Both the position numbers and the translations under genes were made by a program. A DNA stretch of 64,000 bases from Kribbella sp. NBC_01245 (lineage in GTDB: Bacteria; Actinomycetota; Actinomycetes; Propionibacteriales; Kribbellaceae): assembly GCF_036226525.1 (NCBI RefSeq), contig NZ_CP108487.1:4402001-4466000 (forward strand), given 5' to 3'. Position 1 is the first letter of the stretch; every line of letters starts with the position of its first letter. The notes below the pieces were generated by a model. That model made no database searches. It was not told the DNA's origin and worked only from the letters and a program-made list of their open reading frames with translations. Positions 33,330-41,447 of this stretch are shown in pieces.

Positions 33330-34061
33330 CTACGGCTCGAGGCGGACGCAGCATTGGCCTGGCTCCGGGTGGAGACGAGCCTTGAAGCGGGTATCGCCCG
33401 AACCGCTGAGAACGCCGCCGAGCAGGCAGAGGTTCATCTCGCAGACGAGCTTGGTGTGGTGCTGCGCCAGGGAGTGGAACGGGCAGTTGCCGAGCACGAT
33501 CGCCTTCCCTTCCCGGCGCGGCTCGAATCCGTGATCCTCGAGGATCTCCACCACGTCGGCCTCGGGGGCTCCGGCGGCGAGATCGCGACCGAGTTGGGTG
33601 GCGCGTCGCTCCAGGGCGGCTCGTGGCGATTCGCCTGATGCGTCGGCGTCTTCGATGGCTGCCGCGAGTAGCCGCCCGGCGAGTTCGTAGCGGTGCTCCG
33701 GAAGGGACACCTCCACCTGCTGGGTCGATCGGCGGTAGAGCTTCGACGGTCGGCCGGCGCCAGGGCCGGAGCGGCCGGTACGACGCTCGTACACGACCTC
33801 GAGCAGGCCTTGCTCGGCGAGCCGGTCGAGGTGGAACGCGGCCGTGGTGCGCGGCAACCCCAGGGCTGCGGCCGCCTCGTCCCGCGTGACCAGGGCGGCC
33901 TGCCGCACGACGTAGTCGTACAACGCGCGGCGCGTCGGCTCTTCCAACGCGGCCACCGCCAGGATCCGGCTGTCCCTAGAGCCGGCCAGCGGGTCGGCCA
34001 CGGAGTCGGCCGCTGAGTCATCCAGGGGGTCGGACGCCGAGTCGGCCAGGGGGTCATCCAT
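33330..34061 (-). CDS. Cys-rich HTH regulator (SufR/COG2345-like)
   Basis: This 243-residue protein has a winged HTH (TRRALYDYVVRQAALVTRDE, GLPRTTAAFHLDRLAEQGLL and a basic wing RRTGRSGPGAGRPSKLYRR) and a C-terminal cysteine cluster: C-x13-C-x4-C (NCPFHSLAQHHTKLVCEMNLC) and CC near the end. This resembles Fe-S-sensing regulators of the SufR type, though the spacing differs. The first ~28 residues are an acidic near-repeat (DPLADSASDPLDDSAADSVA) made from a DNA repeat, possibly a recent insertion. Divergent from folE with repeated TTCTAAAG half-sites between them. It may sense iron, redox or NO; a link to folE control is inferred. Confidence 0.75.
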   Translation of the reverse strand: MDDPLADSASDPLDDSAADSVADPLAGSRDSRILAVAALEEPTRRALYDYVVRQAALVTRDEAAAALGLPRTTAAFHLDRLAEQGLLEVVYERRTGRSGPGAGRPSKLYRRSTQQVEVSLPEHRYELAGRLLAAAIEDADASGESPRAALERRATQLGRDLAAGAPEADVVEILEDHGFEPRREGKAIVLGNCPFHSLAQHHTKLVCEMNLCLLGGVLSGSGDTRFKARLHPEPGQCCVRLEP

Positions 34062-34068
34062 CCCTTGA

Positions 34069-34152
34069 TTCTAAAGCCAACTCTCGTTGACTAAAATCCC
34101 TGCTGCTTCTAAAGTCAATATCTATCGCTTTTAGAACGCAGCTTTTTAGAAC
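34069..34152. promoter_or_regulatory. Cluster of TTCTAAAG-like half-sites upstream of folE
   Basis: TTCTAAAG occurs at 34069-34076 and 34107-34114, and its complement-type TTTTAGAA at 34129-34136 and 34144-34151. The 34107/34129 pair makes an inverted repeat. The stretch is strikingly AT-rich against its surroundings and lies between the divergent HTH regulator and folE, so it probably holds both promoters and the operators. Confidence 0.5.
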
Positions 34153-34188
34153 GTAGCTATCGCTGATGCTCAGCAGGAGGCCGCACAG

Positions 34189-34797
34189 ATGACGCTCGAC
34201 CGCATCACGCCGTACCCCCTCCGAGTCGTCCCCGGCCGCGGCCGGATCGACCTCGACGCGGCCGAACGGGCGGTCAGCGACCTGCTGATCGCGCTCGGCA
34301 AGGACCCGGACAGCGAGCACCTCAGCGACACCCCGCGCCGGGTCGCCAAGTCGTACGCCGAGCTGCTCACCCCGCCGGAATTCGACCTCACCACTTTCCC
34401 CAACGACGAGGGGTACGACGAGTTGGTGCTGGCCCGGAGCATCCCGGTCCAGTCGCTGTGCGAGCACCACCTGTTGCCGTTCCGCGGTGTCGCGCATGTC
34501 GGCTATCTGCCAGGCAAACGCATCCTGGGCCTGTCGAAACTGGCGCGCGTCGTCGAGCTCTTCGCCCGCGATCTCCAGGTCCAGGAGCGGTTGACCAAGC
34601 AGGTCGCCGACTGGCTCCAGGACCGGCTGGACCCGAAAGGCGTAGGTGTTGTCATCGAGGCCGAACACCTCTGCATGTCCCTCCGAGGTGTCCGAGCCGT
34701 CGGCGCCAACACCGTCACCTCCTCCCTCCACGGCCTACTCCGCGACAACCCCACCTCCCGCCAAGAGTTCCTAGCCCTCACCACCCTCCACCGCTGA
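34189..34797 (+). CDS. folE: GTP cyclohydrolase I
   Basis: This 202-residue enzyme converts GTP to 7,8-dihydroneopterin triphosphate, the first step of folate/tetrahydropterin synthesis. It contains the family signature SLCEHHLLPFRGVAHVGYLP with zinc Cys and catalytic His, and GVGVVIEAEHLCMSLRGVRAV with the second zinc Cys. An AGGAGG site precedes ATG 34189. Usual folE genes sit with folP/folB/folK; here it is isolated and divergent from a cysteine-rich regulator, so it may be a second copy used under metal or redox stress. This is inference. Confidence 0.93.
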   Translation: MTLDRITPYPLRVVPGRGRIDLDAAERAVSDLLIALGKDPDSEHLSDTPRRVAKSYAELLTPPEFDLTTFPNDEGYDELVLARSIPVQSLCEHHLLPFRGVAHVGYLPGKRILGLSKLARVVELFARDLQVQERLTKQVADWLQDRLDPKGVGVVIEAEHLCMSLRGVRAVGANTVTSSLHGLLRDNPTSRQEFLALTTLHR

Positions 34798-34803
34798 CCC
34801 CTT

Positions 34804-34900
34804 CTTTTTCGTTCATTCGTCGCAATCTGCCCTCTCAGCTCCACCGACCTGTTCTAGTAGTCGGCGCAGGAGGGCAGATTGCGACGAATGAACGAAAAAG
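34804..34900. repeat. A-family intergenic inverted repeat (copy A1)
   Basis: Perfect 31-bp arms at 34804-34834 and 34870-34900 with a 35-nt loop. The arm contains GTTCATTCGTCGCAATC, shared with copies at 36033 and 44426. It immediately follows the folE stop. Likely a terminator; the arms are far longer than needed, so a mobile or structural origin is possible. Confidence 0.85.
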
Positions 34901-35299
34901 ACCGCATGCTAGACGCGAGGCATGGCCGCACATGGTGGAGGTAGCCCCGCCAAAGGGCCGGGTACGTACGTCATCGCGTGTGCGCGCGGAGCCGGAAACC
35001 GCGCCACCCGCACGTGGCGTTCAGCGTCGAACGCCCCGCGCGCATGATCGGCAGCGCCTACCCGTTCCCCGACGCCTCGCTCGCACTCGCCCCGGCGTAC
35101 GACATCCTGATCCACCTACACAACGTCACCGCCGCCAACCGCCTGCCGTAACCGCACCTTCCCCTTCCTCCTGCCGCGAATGGTCGCGTCTGACCACGTT
35201 GCCGGGGCAAGACGTGAGCCGCCGAGCGACCAGATGTGAGCCTCGCGGCGGGAGGGAAAGGGATGCCGCGGGGGTGGGCCGTCCAGTGCTGGACCTGGC
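34901..35299. other. Non-coding stretch with possible gene remnant and degenerate B-like hairpin
   Basis: Between repeat A1 and the alpha/beta hydrolase I see no intact gene. A frame 35014-35151 reads RHPHVAFSVERPARMIG then SAYPFPDASLALAPAYDI to a TAA; it looks protein-like but has no family I recognise and no start of quality, so it may be the tail of a lost gene. Near 35170-35250 GCCGCGAATGGTCGCG and CGAGCGACC/CTCGCGGC form a decayed B-like inverted repeat. Confidence 0.4.
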
Positions 35300-35998
35300 T
35301 TAACCGATGGCGGCGACGAGCGAGTCGCCGAGCGGGGCGGGTTTGGTGAACTGGGGCCAGTGCCCGGTCGGCAGGTCGACGAACTTCGCGTCGCGGATCT
35401 TGGCGAGCTCCGCCGTATACGGATGGTCCTGGGCCATGAACTCGCGCAGCATCGAGGTCGGGAACTCGCACGAGATCACCGTGACCGGTACGTCGTACCG
35501 CCGCGGGTCTTTGAGCACCTGGGCGTCGTTCGCAACACCGGCCGGCACCGGGATCGCGATGGCCCGGAATCGCTCCCGCAGTTCGTCATCGAGATCGGTC
35601 AGGTCCTCGTCACCGAACACCGACCAGTCGGGCAGCGGGATCTCGCCATCCACGACCGGCAACTCGGTGTTGATCGAGTCGCCGTCACCGAGCGGACCCG
35701 AGTCGACGTACACCACCCGCGCGACTCGGCCCGGACGCGCGTCGACCGCGGCATGCGCGACCGCACCGCCGCCGCTGTGACCGACCAGCACCACCTTGTC
35801 CGGGCCGAGCTGGTCGATGACCGCCACCACCGCGGCGACGTGATCGGCAAGACCGATCCCCGCGCGATCGTCGTCCACCGAAGCAAGACCGGGCAACGTC
35901 AGCGCACGCACCCGATGCCCCGCGGCCTCAAGTGCGGGCAGAACGCCATCCCAAGAAGACGCGTTCAACCAGAAACCGGGAATCAAAATGACATCCAT
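35300..35998 (-). CDS. Alpha/beta hydrolase
   Basis: This 232-residue enzyme has the oxyanion loop VILIPGFWLNASSW, nucleophile elbow GHSGGG (VVLVGHSGGGAVAHAAV), acidic residue in the later strand (VISCEFPTSMLRE region), and catalytic His in LPTGHWPQFTKP. The HSGGG elbow groups it with salicylate esterase/EstC-like or prolyl-aminopeptidase-like hydrolases. I prefer the ATG at 35998 (MDVILIPG); an upstream start at 36028 would add 10 residues. Substrate unknown. It lies between two A-family repeats. Confidence 0.82.
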   Translation of the reverse strand: MDVILIPGFWLNASSWDGVLPALEAAGHRVRALTLPGLASVDDDRAGIGLADHVAAVVAVIDQLGPDKVVLVGHSGGGAVAHAAVDARPGRVARVVYVDSGPLGDGDSINTELPVVDGEIPLPDWSVFGDEDLTDLDDELRERFRAIAIPVPAGVANDAQVLKDPRRYDVPVTVISCEFPTSMLREFMAQDHPYTAELAKIRDAKFVDLPTGHWPQFTKPAPLGDSLVAAIG

Positions 35999-36032
35999 GC
36001 CCCGGACGCTACCCAACCCCACCGACACTCCA

Positions 36033-36135
36033 CTTTTATGCGTTCATTCGTCGCAATCCGCCCTCTCAGCGACCGCGGACAGGTGCAGGTCAGCGGACAG
36101 AGGAGGGCGGATTGCGACGAATGAACGCATAAAAG
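36033..36135. repeat. A-family intergenic inverted repeat (copy A2)
   Basis: Perfect 33-bp arms at 36033-36065 and 36103-36135 with a 37-nt loop. The loop holds GTGCAGGTCAGCG, whose reverse complement CGCTGACCTGCAC is in the loop of copy A3. It lies downstream of the anchored-repeat operon and upstream of the alpha/beta hydrolase start. Likely operon terminator. Confidence 0.85.
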
Positions 36136-36182
36136 GGGGACGAGGTCCCCCGGGCAGGCGCCTACCCGGGGGATAGCACGGA

Positions 36183-36821
36183 CTACGGCTGGACGGTGAA
36201 GGTGTAGGTCTTTTGGCCGGTGGTGACGGGCGCGCCGGCGGCGGTCGTAGCGGTGGCCTCGAAGACGACGGTGTAGGTGCCCGCCGCTTCGAAGGCCCAG
36301 TTGGCGTGGGCGTGGGTGTTGATGGCGAACGACCGGTTGTCCGGCAGTCCGTTGCCACTGTCGAACCACACGGTCGGGCTGCCCAGCGAGCTACTCGTGT
36401 AGACGCTCACGTCGGCAGGACCGGTGACCGAGACGAGCCGTACGTTCACGGCGTTGCCCTGGAGCGCGCCAGTCGGCACGCCTTCGGTGTTGATACCCGG
36501 CCAGACGATGTTGCTCACCTGGGTCTGCGGCAGGATCCAGACGGCTGAACCCGGCGTACCGAGGAAGGCGTACGCAGAGCTCGACGGGACGGTGGTCTTG
36601 CTGGCGGAAACGGCGTTCAGTACGACGTCGGCCGGGTTGCGGTCGACCGCCGGCGTGACGGTGCCGTCGCGCAGATCGAGGGTCAGGGCGGACCCGGTCC
36701 AGTCCACGTCAACGGCGTCGACGTGGCCCTGCGAGATCGTCGTCGCGGCGTGGGCCGGAGCGACGGACAGCAGGGTCATCGCGGTCGCGGCTGCGACGCC
36801 GACGAGCGCCCGGGCCTTCAC
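36183..36821 (-). CDS. Secreted choice-of-anchor M domain protein (last gene of metal-uptake operon)
   Basis: This 212-residue protein has a signal peptide (MKARALVGVAAATAMTLLSV, cleaved after AHA) and a single actinobacterial surface-anchored repeat domain, choice-of-anchor M type: SQGHVDAVDVDW at the start, WILPQTQVSNIVWPGINTEG in the middle and the invariant HAHANWAFEAAGTY near the end. No membrane anchor or sorting signal, so it is likely a soluble or loosely held exoprotein. GTG 36821 overlaps the preceding stop (GTGA). Suggested role: shuttle or buffer of a metal for the ABC transporter of this operon. Confidence 0.8.
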   Translation of the reverse strand: MKARALVGVAAATAMTLLSVAPAHAATTISQGHVDAVDVDWTGSALTLDLRDGTVTPAVDRNPADVVLNAVSASKTTVPSSSAYAFLGTPGSAVWILPQTQVSNIVWPGINTEGVPTGALQGNAVNVRLVSVTGPADVSVYTSSSLGSPTVWFDSGNGLPDNRSFAINTHAHANWAFEAAGTYTVVFEATATTAAGAPVTTGQKTYTFTVQP

Positions 36822-37462
36822 GCGGCGACCTTGAAGCAGTAGGTGGCGATGGCAGACGTGACCTTCTCGCCGGTGGCGGCGAGTGTGCCACTCACGCGCA
36901 CCTTGATCTTGTACGTGCCTGCCGCCTCGAACGCCCAGTTGGCGTGCAAGTGGCCGCCGGCCGTGGTGCTGATCCGGTCCGGCAGTCCGTCGCCGCTATC
37001 GGCCAGTACGGTCGGCGCACCGAAGGCGTCGGTGGTGAAGAGGCTGACGCCGGCCGGACCGGTGACGCCGACGATGTCGACCTTCAGCGACTCCCCGGCG
37101 AAGACGCCGGGCAGGATCTCCTCGGACGCGATCCCCGGCCAGAGCAGCGCGGGGTCCTCGACCTGCGGCAGCACCCAGACGGGCGCGCCGGACGAACCCA
37201 GGAAGCGGTACGCCGGGTCTTCCGGCACGCTGGTCTTCGAGCCGGACTTCGCGACCAGCTGCACCTCGGACGGCGCGTACTCGGTGTCGGTGCCCTCATC
37301 GTGCACGTGCACGTTGAACGCGCCGTCCTCGAAGGCGATACCGATGACGTCGACGTGGCCCTGGTCGAGTACGACCTGGGTGGCGGCAAAGGCCTGCTGG
37401 GTGAGCCCGGCGAGCGCGAGGACTGCCACGGTAGGCAGCGCCAGGCGATGGGACATGCGCAT
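36818..37462 (-). CDS. Secreted choice-of-anchor M domain protein
   Basis: This 214-residue secreted protein has a signal peptide (MRMSHRLALPTVAVLALAGL, cleaved near AFA) and one anchored-repeat domain with LDQGHVDVIGIAF, WVLPQVEDPALLWPGIASEE and HLHANWAFEAAGTY. AAAGGA precedes the ATG at 37462. It is a close partner of the next gene, with a coupled GTGA overlap; the two are about 35-40% alike by eye. Like its partner it has no anchor. Confidence 0.82.
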   Translation of the reverse strand: MRMSHRLALPTVAVLALAGLTQQAFAATQVVLDQGHVDVIGIAFEDGAFNVHVHDEGTDTEYAPSEVQLVAKSGSKTSVPEDPAYRFLGSSGAPVWVLPQVEDPALLWPGIASEEILPGVFAGESLKVDIVGVTGPAGVSLFTTDAFGAPTVLADSGDGLPDRISTTAGGHLHANWAFEAAGTYKIKVRVSGTLAATGEKVTSAIATYCFKVAA

Positions 37463-37472
37463 GGTTTTCCTT

Positions 37473-38342
37473 TCAGGGGTGGACGGAAACTGCGGTCGTC
37501 GCGCTACGGCGACGGCGATTGGGAACCAGGCCGTGCCGGGGTGCGAACACCCAGCAGGCAACGAAGACGGTGGTGGCGGTGAGCACGATCAGCCCACCGG
37601 CCGCGAGGTTGAACGCGTAGGAGAGATAGAGCCCGACCAGGCCCGACGCCGCGCCGATGGCCGGAGCGATCAGCATCATCACGCCGATCCGGTCGGTCAG
37701 CAGCCGGGCGCACGCGGCCGGCGTGATCAGCAGTGCCAGCACGAGGATGTTGCCGACGGCCTGGATCGAGATGACGATGGCGATCGTCACCATCGCGTAC
37801 AGCGCCATGTCCAGCCAGAAGATCGGCAGCCCGACCGACCGGGCCGTCTCGCGATCGAGGCCGACCGTGACGAGCTCCTTGTGCAACGCACCGGTGATCA
37901 ACAGCAGTAGCGCCCCGGCGACAGCGACGGTGATCACGTCCTGGCTGCTGATACCGAGTACCGAGCCGAACAGGAACGACTCGAGCGAACCGCCGTACCC
38001 CGGTGCCGTGCTCATCACGACGATGCCCAGCCCGAAGGCGGCCGCGAAGAAGACGCCGATCACGGTGTCCTCCTTCAGCCGCCGGTTCTGCGACACCACC
38101 GCGACCGACAAGGCGGTGATGAGGCCCGCGACGATGCCGCCGACCACCAGACTGGTGTGCAGGACGAAGGCGATCGCGATACCGGGAAAGACCGCGTGGG
38201 CCACGGCGTCACCGATGAAGGCCATACCGCGCAGCGCGACGTGGCTGCCGATCACTCCGCAGACGACGCCGGACATCAGCACCACCAAGAACGCCCGCTG
38301 CATGAACACGTGCTGCCAGGGTTCGAGCAGGAACTCGATCAT
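37473..38342 (-). CDS. Anchored repeat-type metal ABC transporter, permease
   Basis: This 289-residue ZnuB/MntB-type permease has about eight membrane helices (ABC-3 family): MQRAFLVVLMSGVVCGVIGS, the loop ALRGMAFIGDAVAHAVFPG, helices such as FLFGSVLGISSQDVITVAVA and the C-terminal AACARLLTDRIGVMMLIAPA. The start at ATG 38342 overlaps the ATPase stop (ATGA); the longer frame to 38468 is spurious. It moves a divalent metal, likely zinc or manganese, across the membrane. Confidence 0.9.
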   Translation of the reverse strand: MIEFLLEPWQHVFMQRAFLVVLMSGVVCGVIGSHVALRGMAFIGDAVAHAVFPGIAIAFVLHTSLVVGGIVAGLITALSVAVVSQNRRLKEDTVIGVFFAAAFGLGIVVMSTAPGYGGSLESFLFGSVLGISSQDVITVAVAGALLLLITGALHKELVTVGLDRETARSVGLPIFWLDMALYAMVTIAIVISIQAVGNILVLALLITPAACARLLTDRIGVMMLIAPAIGAASGLVGLYLSYAFNLAAGGLIVLTATTVFVACWVFAPRHGLVPNRRRRSATTAVSVHP

Positions 38343-39085
38343 CGGGTCACGCCCAGGCTGTGCAGGAGCTGCTCGGACCGGGCCACGCCGAACGCCCGCA
38401 GCCAGATCGCGGGATCGCGCAGCTCTTCCGGGGTGCCATCCGCGACGACCGTCTCGTTCAGCAGGCACAACCGGCCACAGGTCTCGGCCGCAGCAGGCAG
38501 GTCGTGCGTGGTCATCAGGATCGCCGTACCTTCGCGGGTCAGTTCGTGGAACAGGCTGGTGAGAATCTCCTGCGTCGGTACGTCGAGACCGGTGAACGGC
38601 TCGTCGAGCAGTAGCAGGCGCGGTTGCAGGGCGAGCGCTCTTGCGACCAGTACTCGTTGCCGTTGGCCACCGGACAGTTCGCTGATGGGTCTGCGACTAA
38701 GCGCCATTAGGTCGACCCGTTGCAAGGCTTGGTCGACGGCGTCGCGATCGGCCTCGCCGGGCCTGCGGAACCAGCCGATTCGGTGGGTTCTGCCGGTCAT
38801 CGCCGCCGTGCGTACGTCGACGGGATAGTCCCAGGCGAACTCGTGCCGCTGTGGCACATAACCGATGCTGCCGCGTGCCTGGGCGGGAGTCTTCCCGGTG
38901 ATCGTGATCGCGCCGTCGCGGATCGGCACCAGGCCGAGCATTGCCCGCAGCAGGGTGGTTTTGCCGGCGCCGTTCGGGCCGATCAGGCCGACCTGTTCCG
39001 ACTCCGCGACGCGCAGGTCCACGTCGTGCAGGACCAGGCGTCCGCCAAGCTCGACGCCGACGCCTTCGATGCTCAGCACCGTCAT
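38339..39085 (-). CDS. Anchored repeat-type metal ABC transporter, ATPase
   Basis: This 248-residue ATPase has Walker A GPNGAGKTTLLRAML, Q-loop YVPQRHEFAW, signature ISELSGGQRQRVLVARALAL, Walker B LLLLDEPFTGLD and switch TTHDL. It resembles ZnuC/MntA-type subunits that pair with ABC-3 permeases. ATG 39085 overlaps the preceding stop, and its own stop overlaps the permease start. It energises metal import. Confidence 0.92.
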   Translation of the reverse strand: MTVLSIEGVGVELGGRLVLHDVDLRVAESEQVGLIGPNGAGKTTLLRAMLGLVPIRDGAITITGKTPAQARGSIGYVPQRHEFAWDYPVDVRTAAMTGRTHRIGWFRRPGEADRDAVDQALQRVDLMALSRRPISELSGGQRQRVLVARALALQPRLLLLDEPFTGLDVPTQEILTSLFHELTREGTAILMTTHDLPAAAETCGRLCLLNETVVADGTPEELRDPAIWLRAFGVARSEQLLHSLGVTR

Positions 39086-39888
39086 GCCTTGGCCTTTCTG
39101 CGACGTACCACGAAGGCTGCTCCAGCCACGGCCAGCAGGAGTGCCCCGCCGCCGACCCAAGGCCATGGGTTGTTCGCTTCTTTAGGGGGCTCTTGCTGGG
39201 CTTCGGGTTGTTCTTTCGGTTGGACAGAGAAGGCAGTGCGGGCGTCGCCATCGCCGGCGTACAGGCGAAGTGGGCGACGATCTGTGACCGTGCTGCCATC
39301 GGTGAGCTTGGCCGTCATCGCGATGTCGAGCAGATAGGTGCCTTCGGCATCGAACGTCCAATTGCCGTGTACGTGCGTGTTCACATCGACGCCAGTTGCT
39401 TGCGGCAACGTCTTACGGCTGTCGAATACCGGCGCCGGCTTGCCGAAATCCGAATTGAGGAACAAGGTGAACGCCCCCGGTCCTTCGATACCCTCCAGGG
39501 ACCACGTCACTTCGCGATCCACCCGGGTCGCGACCTCCGTGTCCTGCGTATTCCAGCCGGGCCAAACGACGTCCGCCTGCTGCACTTGCGGAATGACCCA
39601 GAGTTTCTGTCCGGCCTTACCCAGAAAGGCGTACGCCGGATCGGCCGGAACCGTCAGCTGCGATTTCCCGGTCGCTTGCAGAACGACGTTCTCCAGTGGT
39701 CGCCAGGTGACTGGGTCCGTGGTGTCGTCTCGCAGTTGAATGGTCCATTTGCCATCGACGAAACGCGGTCCCAGATCGACGTGTCCGGTCGCGATCACCG
39801 TCTGTTCCGTCGGTGGTACCGGCGGAGTCGCGACAGCGGCGGTTGGCGCGGCGCCGAGCAGCAGCGCGACGGCGACGATGGCCTTCAC
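39082..39888 (-). CDS. Membrane-tethered choice-of-anchor M domain protein
   Basis: This 268-residue protein has a signal peptide (VKAIVAVALLLGAAPTAAVA), one anchored-repeat domain with IATGHVDLGPRFVDGKW, WVIPQVQQADVVWPGWNTQD and THVHGNWTFDAEGTY, then a linker (PKEQPEAQQEPPKEA) and a C-terminal membrane helix (WPWVGGGALLLAVAGAAFVV) followed by RRRKAKA. The C-terminus looks like a sorting-type anchor but has no LPXTG or LAXTG, so it is likely a simple membrane anchor that keeps a repeat domain just outside the permease. GTG 39888 overlaps the substrate-binding gene stop (GTGA). Confidence 0.8.
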   Translation of the reverse strand: MKAIVAVALLLGAAPTAAVATPPVPPTEQTVIATGHVDLGPRFVDGKWTIQLRDDTTDPVTWRPLENVVLQATGKSQLTVPADPAYAFLGKAGQKLWVIPQVQQADVVWPGWNTQDTEVATRVDREVTWSLEGIEGPGAFTLFLNSDFGKPAPVFDSRKTLPQATGVDVNTHVHGNWTFDAEGTYLLDIAMTAKLTDGSTVTDRRPLRLYAGDGDARTAFSVQPKEQPEAQQEPPKEANNPWPWVGGGALLLAVAGAAFVVRRRKAKA

Positions 39889-41447
39889 TTGGCCGCTCCC
39901 AGGCAGCGCTCGAGCTCGTCCGCGTTGTGCCGCATCATCGCGACGTACGAGGTGGCGTGCTGGTCGAACGAGTCGCCGTAGATCGTGCACACCTGGACCC
40001 GCTGATCGGTCGCGACCTGGGTCAGTACGGACGCGCGCTGAGCCAGGTTCGGCTCGATGAACACGGCCGGGACCTTCAGATTGCGAATGGTCTCGGACAG
40101 TTTGCGCACCTGTTCCACACTGGGCTCCTGGGCTGGATTGGGTACGACGAAACCGGCCACGGTCATGCCGTAGGCGTCCGCCAGATAGCCGAACGCGTCG
40201 TGGGTGGTGATCAGCTGCCGCCGGTCGGCCGGGATGCCGGCCAGCTTCGCGCGGACGTAGTCGTCCAGCTCGCCGAGTTCGCGCAGATAGGCCGCGGTGT
40301 TGTCCTGGTAGACCTGTTTCCCGTCGGGATCGACGCTGATCAAGGTGTCCCGCATCAGCTGGGCGTACGCCTTCGCGTTGGCGACGTCCTCCCACAGATG
40401 CGGGTCGATCTCGCCATGGACATGCCGACCGAGCACGGCCTGCGGCAGCTGGTGAATCGCCGCCCCGGGCTTGCCGAGGAACGAGAACCGCGGATCATCG
40501 GGGACCGACTCCAACGCCCGGTTCGGTACGTCGATGACGACACGTTCAGCCGGTACGACGTGTTGGGCCGCGCCGGCCTTCTTCGCATCCGAGAAGGCGT
40601 AGACCTGGCCGGTATCGAGGTCGACGGTCATATCCGTATGGCCTTCGCCGAGCACGGTCGCCGTACCACCATTGGCCGGTTTGACCGTGTGCGGTTCGAC
40701 GCCGACGGCAAACGTGAACGTCCCTTTGCCCAACGGCTGCAGGGGTTTGCCGCCACCGACGTCGAGCTTGCCCTCTAGCGTCAGGTGGTAGACGCCGGGC
40801 TTGGTGAAGACCCAGTTCAGGTGGGTATGGGCCGCGGGCGGCAACGTCGTACGGTCCGTGGAGCTCAGGCCGTCGGTCGAGTCGAAGAACCGGGTGGGTT
40901 GTCCCAGCGATTCGGTGAGGTAGGCAACGAGTTTGCCGGGCCCGTCGAGTCCCGTCGCCGACAGCTGGACCGTCGACGTACGCGTCGCGCCGCGGGCCTT
41001 TCCAGTACCGCGAATGCGCAGGCCGAGCCAGAGCACGTCCAGGCCGATGTCCTCGACGAGCGGGATGACGTGGGCGCCGTACGACTCGGCCGCCTCGGCC
41101 AGCGAGACGTTCGGCGTGCCTTTGGGCGCGTTCGCGTCGATCGTCTTGATCAGCGCCTGCGGTTCGAGCAGCAGGTGATTGGTGAACGTGACGTCCGCCT
41201 TGGCGACCCGTTTGGCGTCGGCCGGCGCTGGTTCGTAGGAATGCGGATCGCCGCCGGGCGGAACCAGCGACGTCGCCGCCACCCGGTCACCCCCGACGCG
41301 CTGGGCGAGATCGGCCAGGATCTCGGTGGTCGCGACCACGCGCAGCTTGTCGCCGGACTCGTCCGCCGCGCCGCCTTCACAACCGACGAGCCCGAGCGGT
41401 ACGGCGAGCGCGAGCGCGGCGGCGCCGAACCGCAGACCGCGCGTCAT
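39885..41447 (-). CDS. Anchored repeat-type ABC transporter substrate-binding lipoprotein with inserted repeat domain
   Basis: This 520-residue lipoprotein (lipobox LGLVGC) is a ZnuA/TroA-like cluster A-I binding protein split by one choice-of-anchor M domain. N-lobe: VVATTEILADLAQRVGGDRV, PGGDPHSYEP, TFTNHLLLEP (His). Insert (~residues 130-300): WLGLRIRGTGKARG through AAHTHLNWVFTKPGVYHL. C-lobe: HVHGEIDPHLWEDVANAKAY (metal His), HDAFGYLADAYGM (His) and CTIYGDSFDQHATSYVAMMR with the closing acidic ligand. This architecture is that of the described anchored-repeat binding-protein family. ATG 41447 overlaps the surface-protein stop (ATGA). Confidence 0.88.
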   Translation of the reverse strand: MTRGLRFGAAALALAVPLGLVGCEGGAADESGDKLRVVATTEILADLAQRVGGDRVAATSLVPPGGDPHSYEPAPADAKRVAKADVTFTNHLLLEPQALIKTIDANAPKGTPNVSLAEAAESYGAHVIPLVEDIGLDVLWLGLRIRGTGKARGATRTSTVQLSATGLDGPGKLVAYLTESLGQPTRFFDSTDGLSSTDRTTLPPAAHTHLNWVFTKPGVYHLTLEGKLDVGGGKPLQPLGKGTFTFAVGVEPHTVKPANGGTATVLGEGHTDMTVDLDTGQVYAFSDAKKAGAAQHVVPAERVVIDVPNRALESVPDDPRFSFLGKPGAAIHQLPQAVLGRHVHGEIDPHLWEDVANAKAYAQLMRDTLISVDPDGKQVYQDNTAAYLRELGELDDYVRAKLAGIPADRRQLITTHDAFGYLADAYGMTVAGFVVPNPAQEPSVEQVRKLSETIRNLKVPAVFIEPNLAQRASVLTQVATDQRVQVCTIYGDSFDQHATSYVAMMRHNADELERCLGAAK

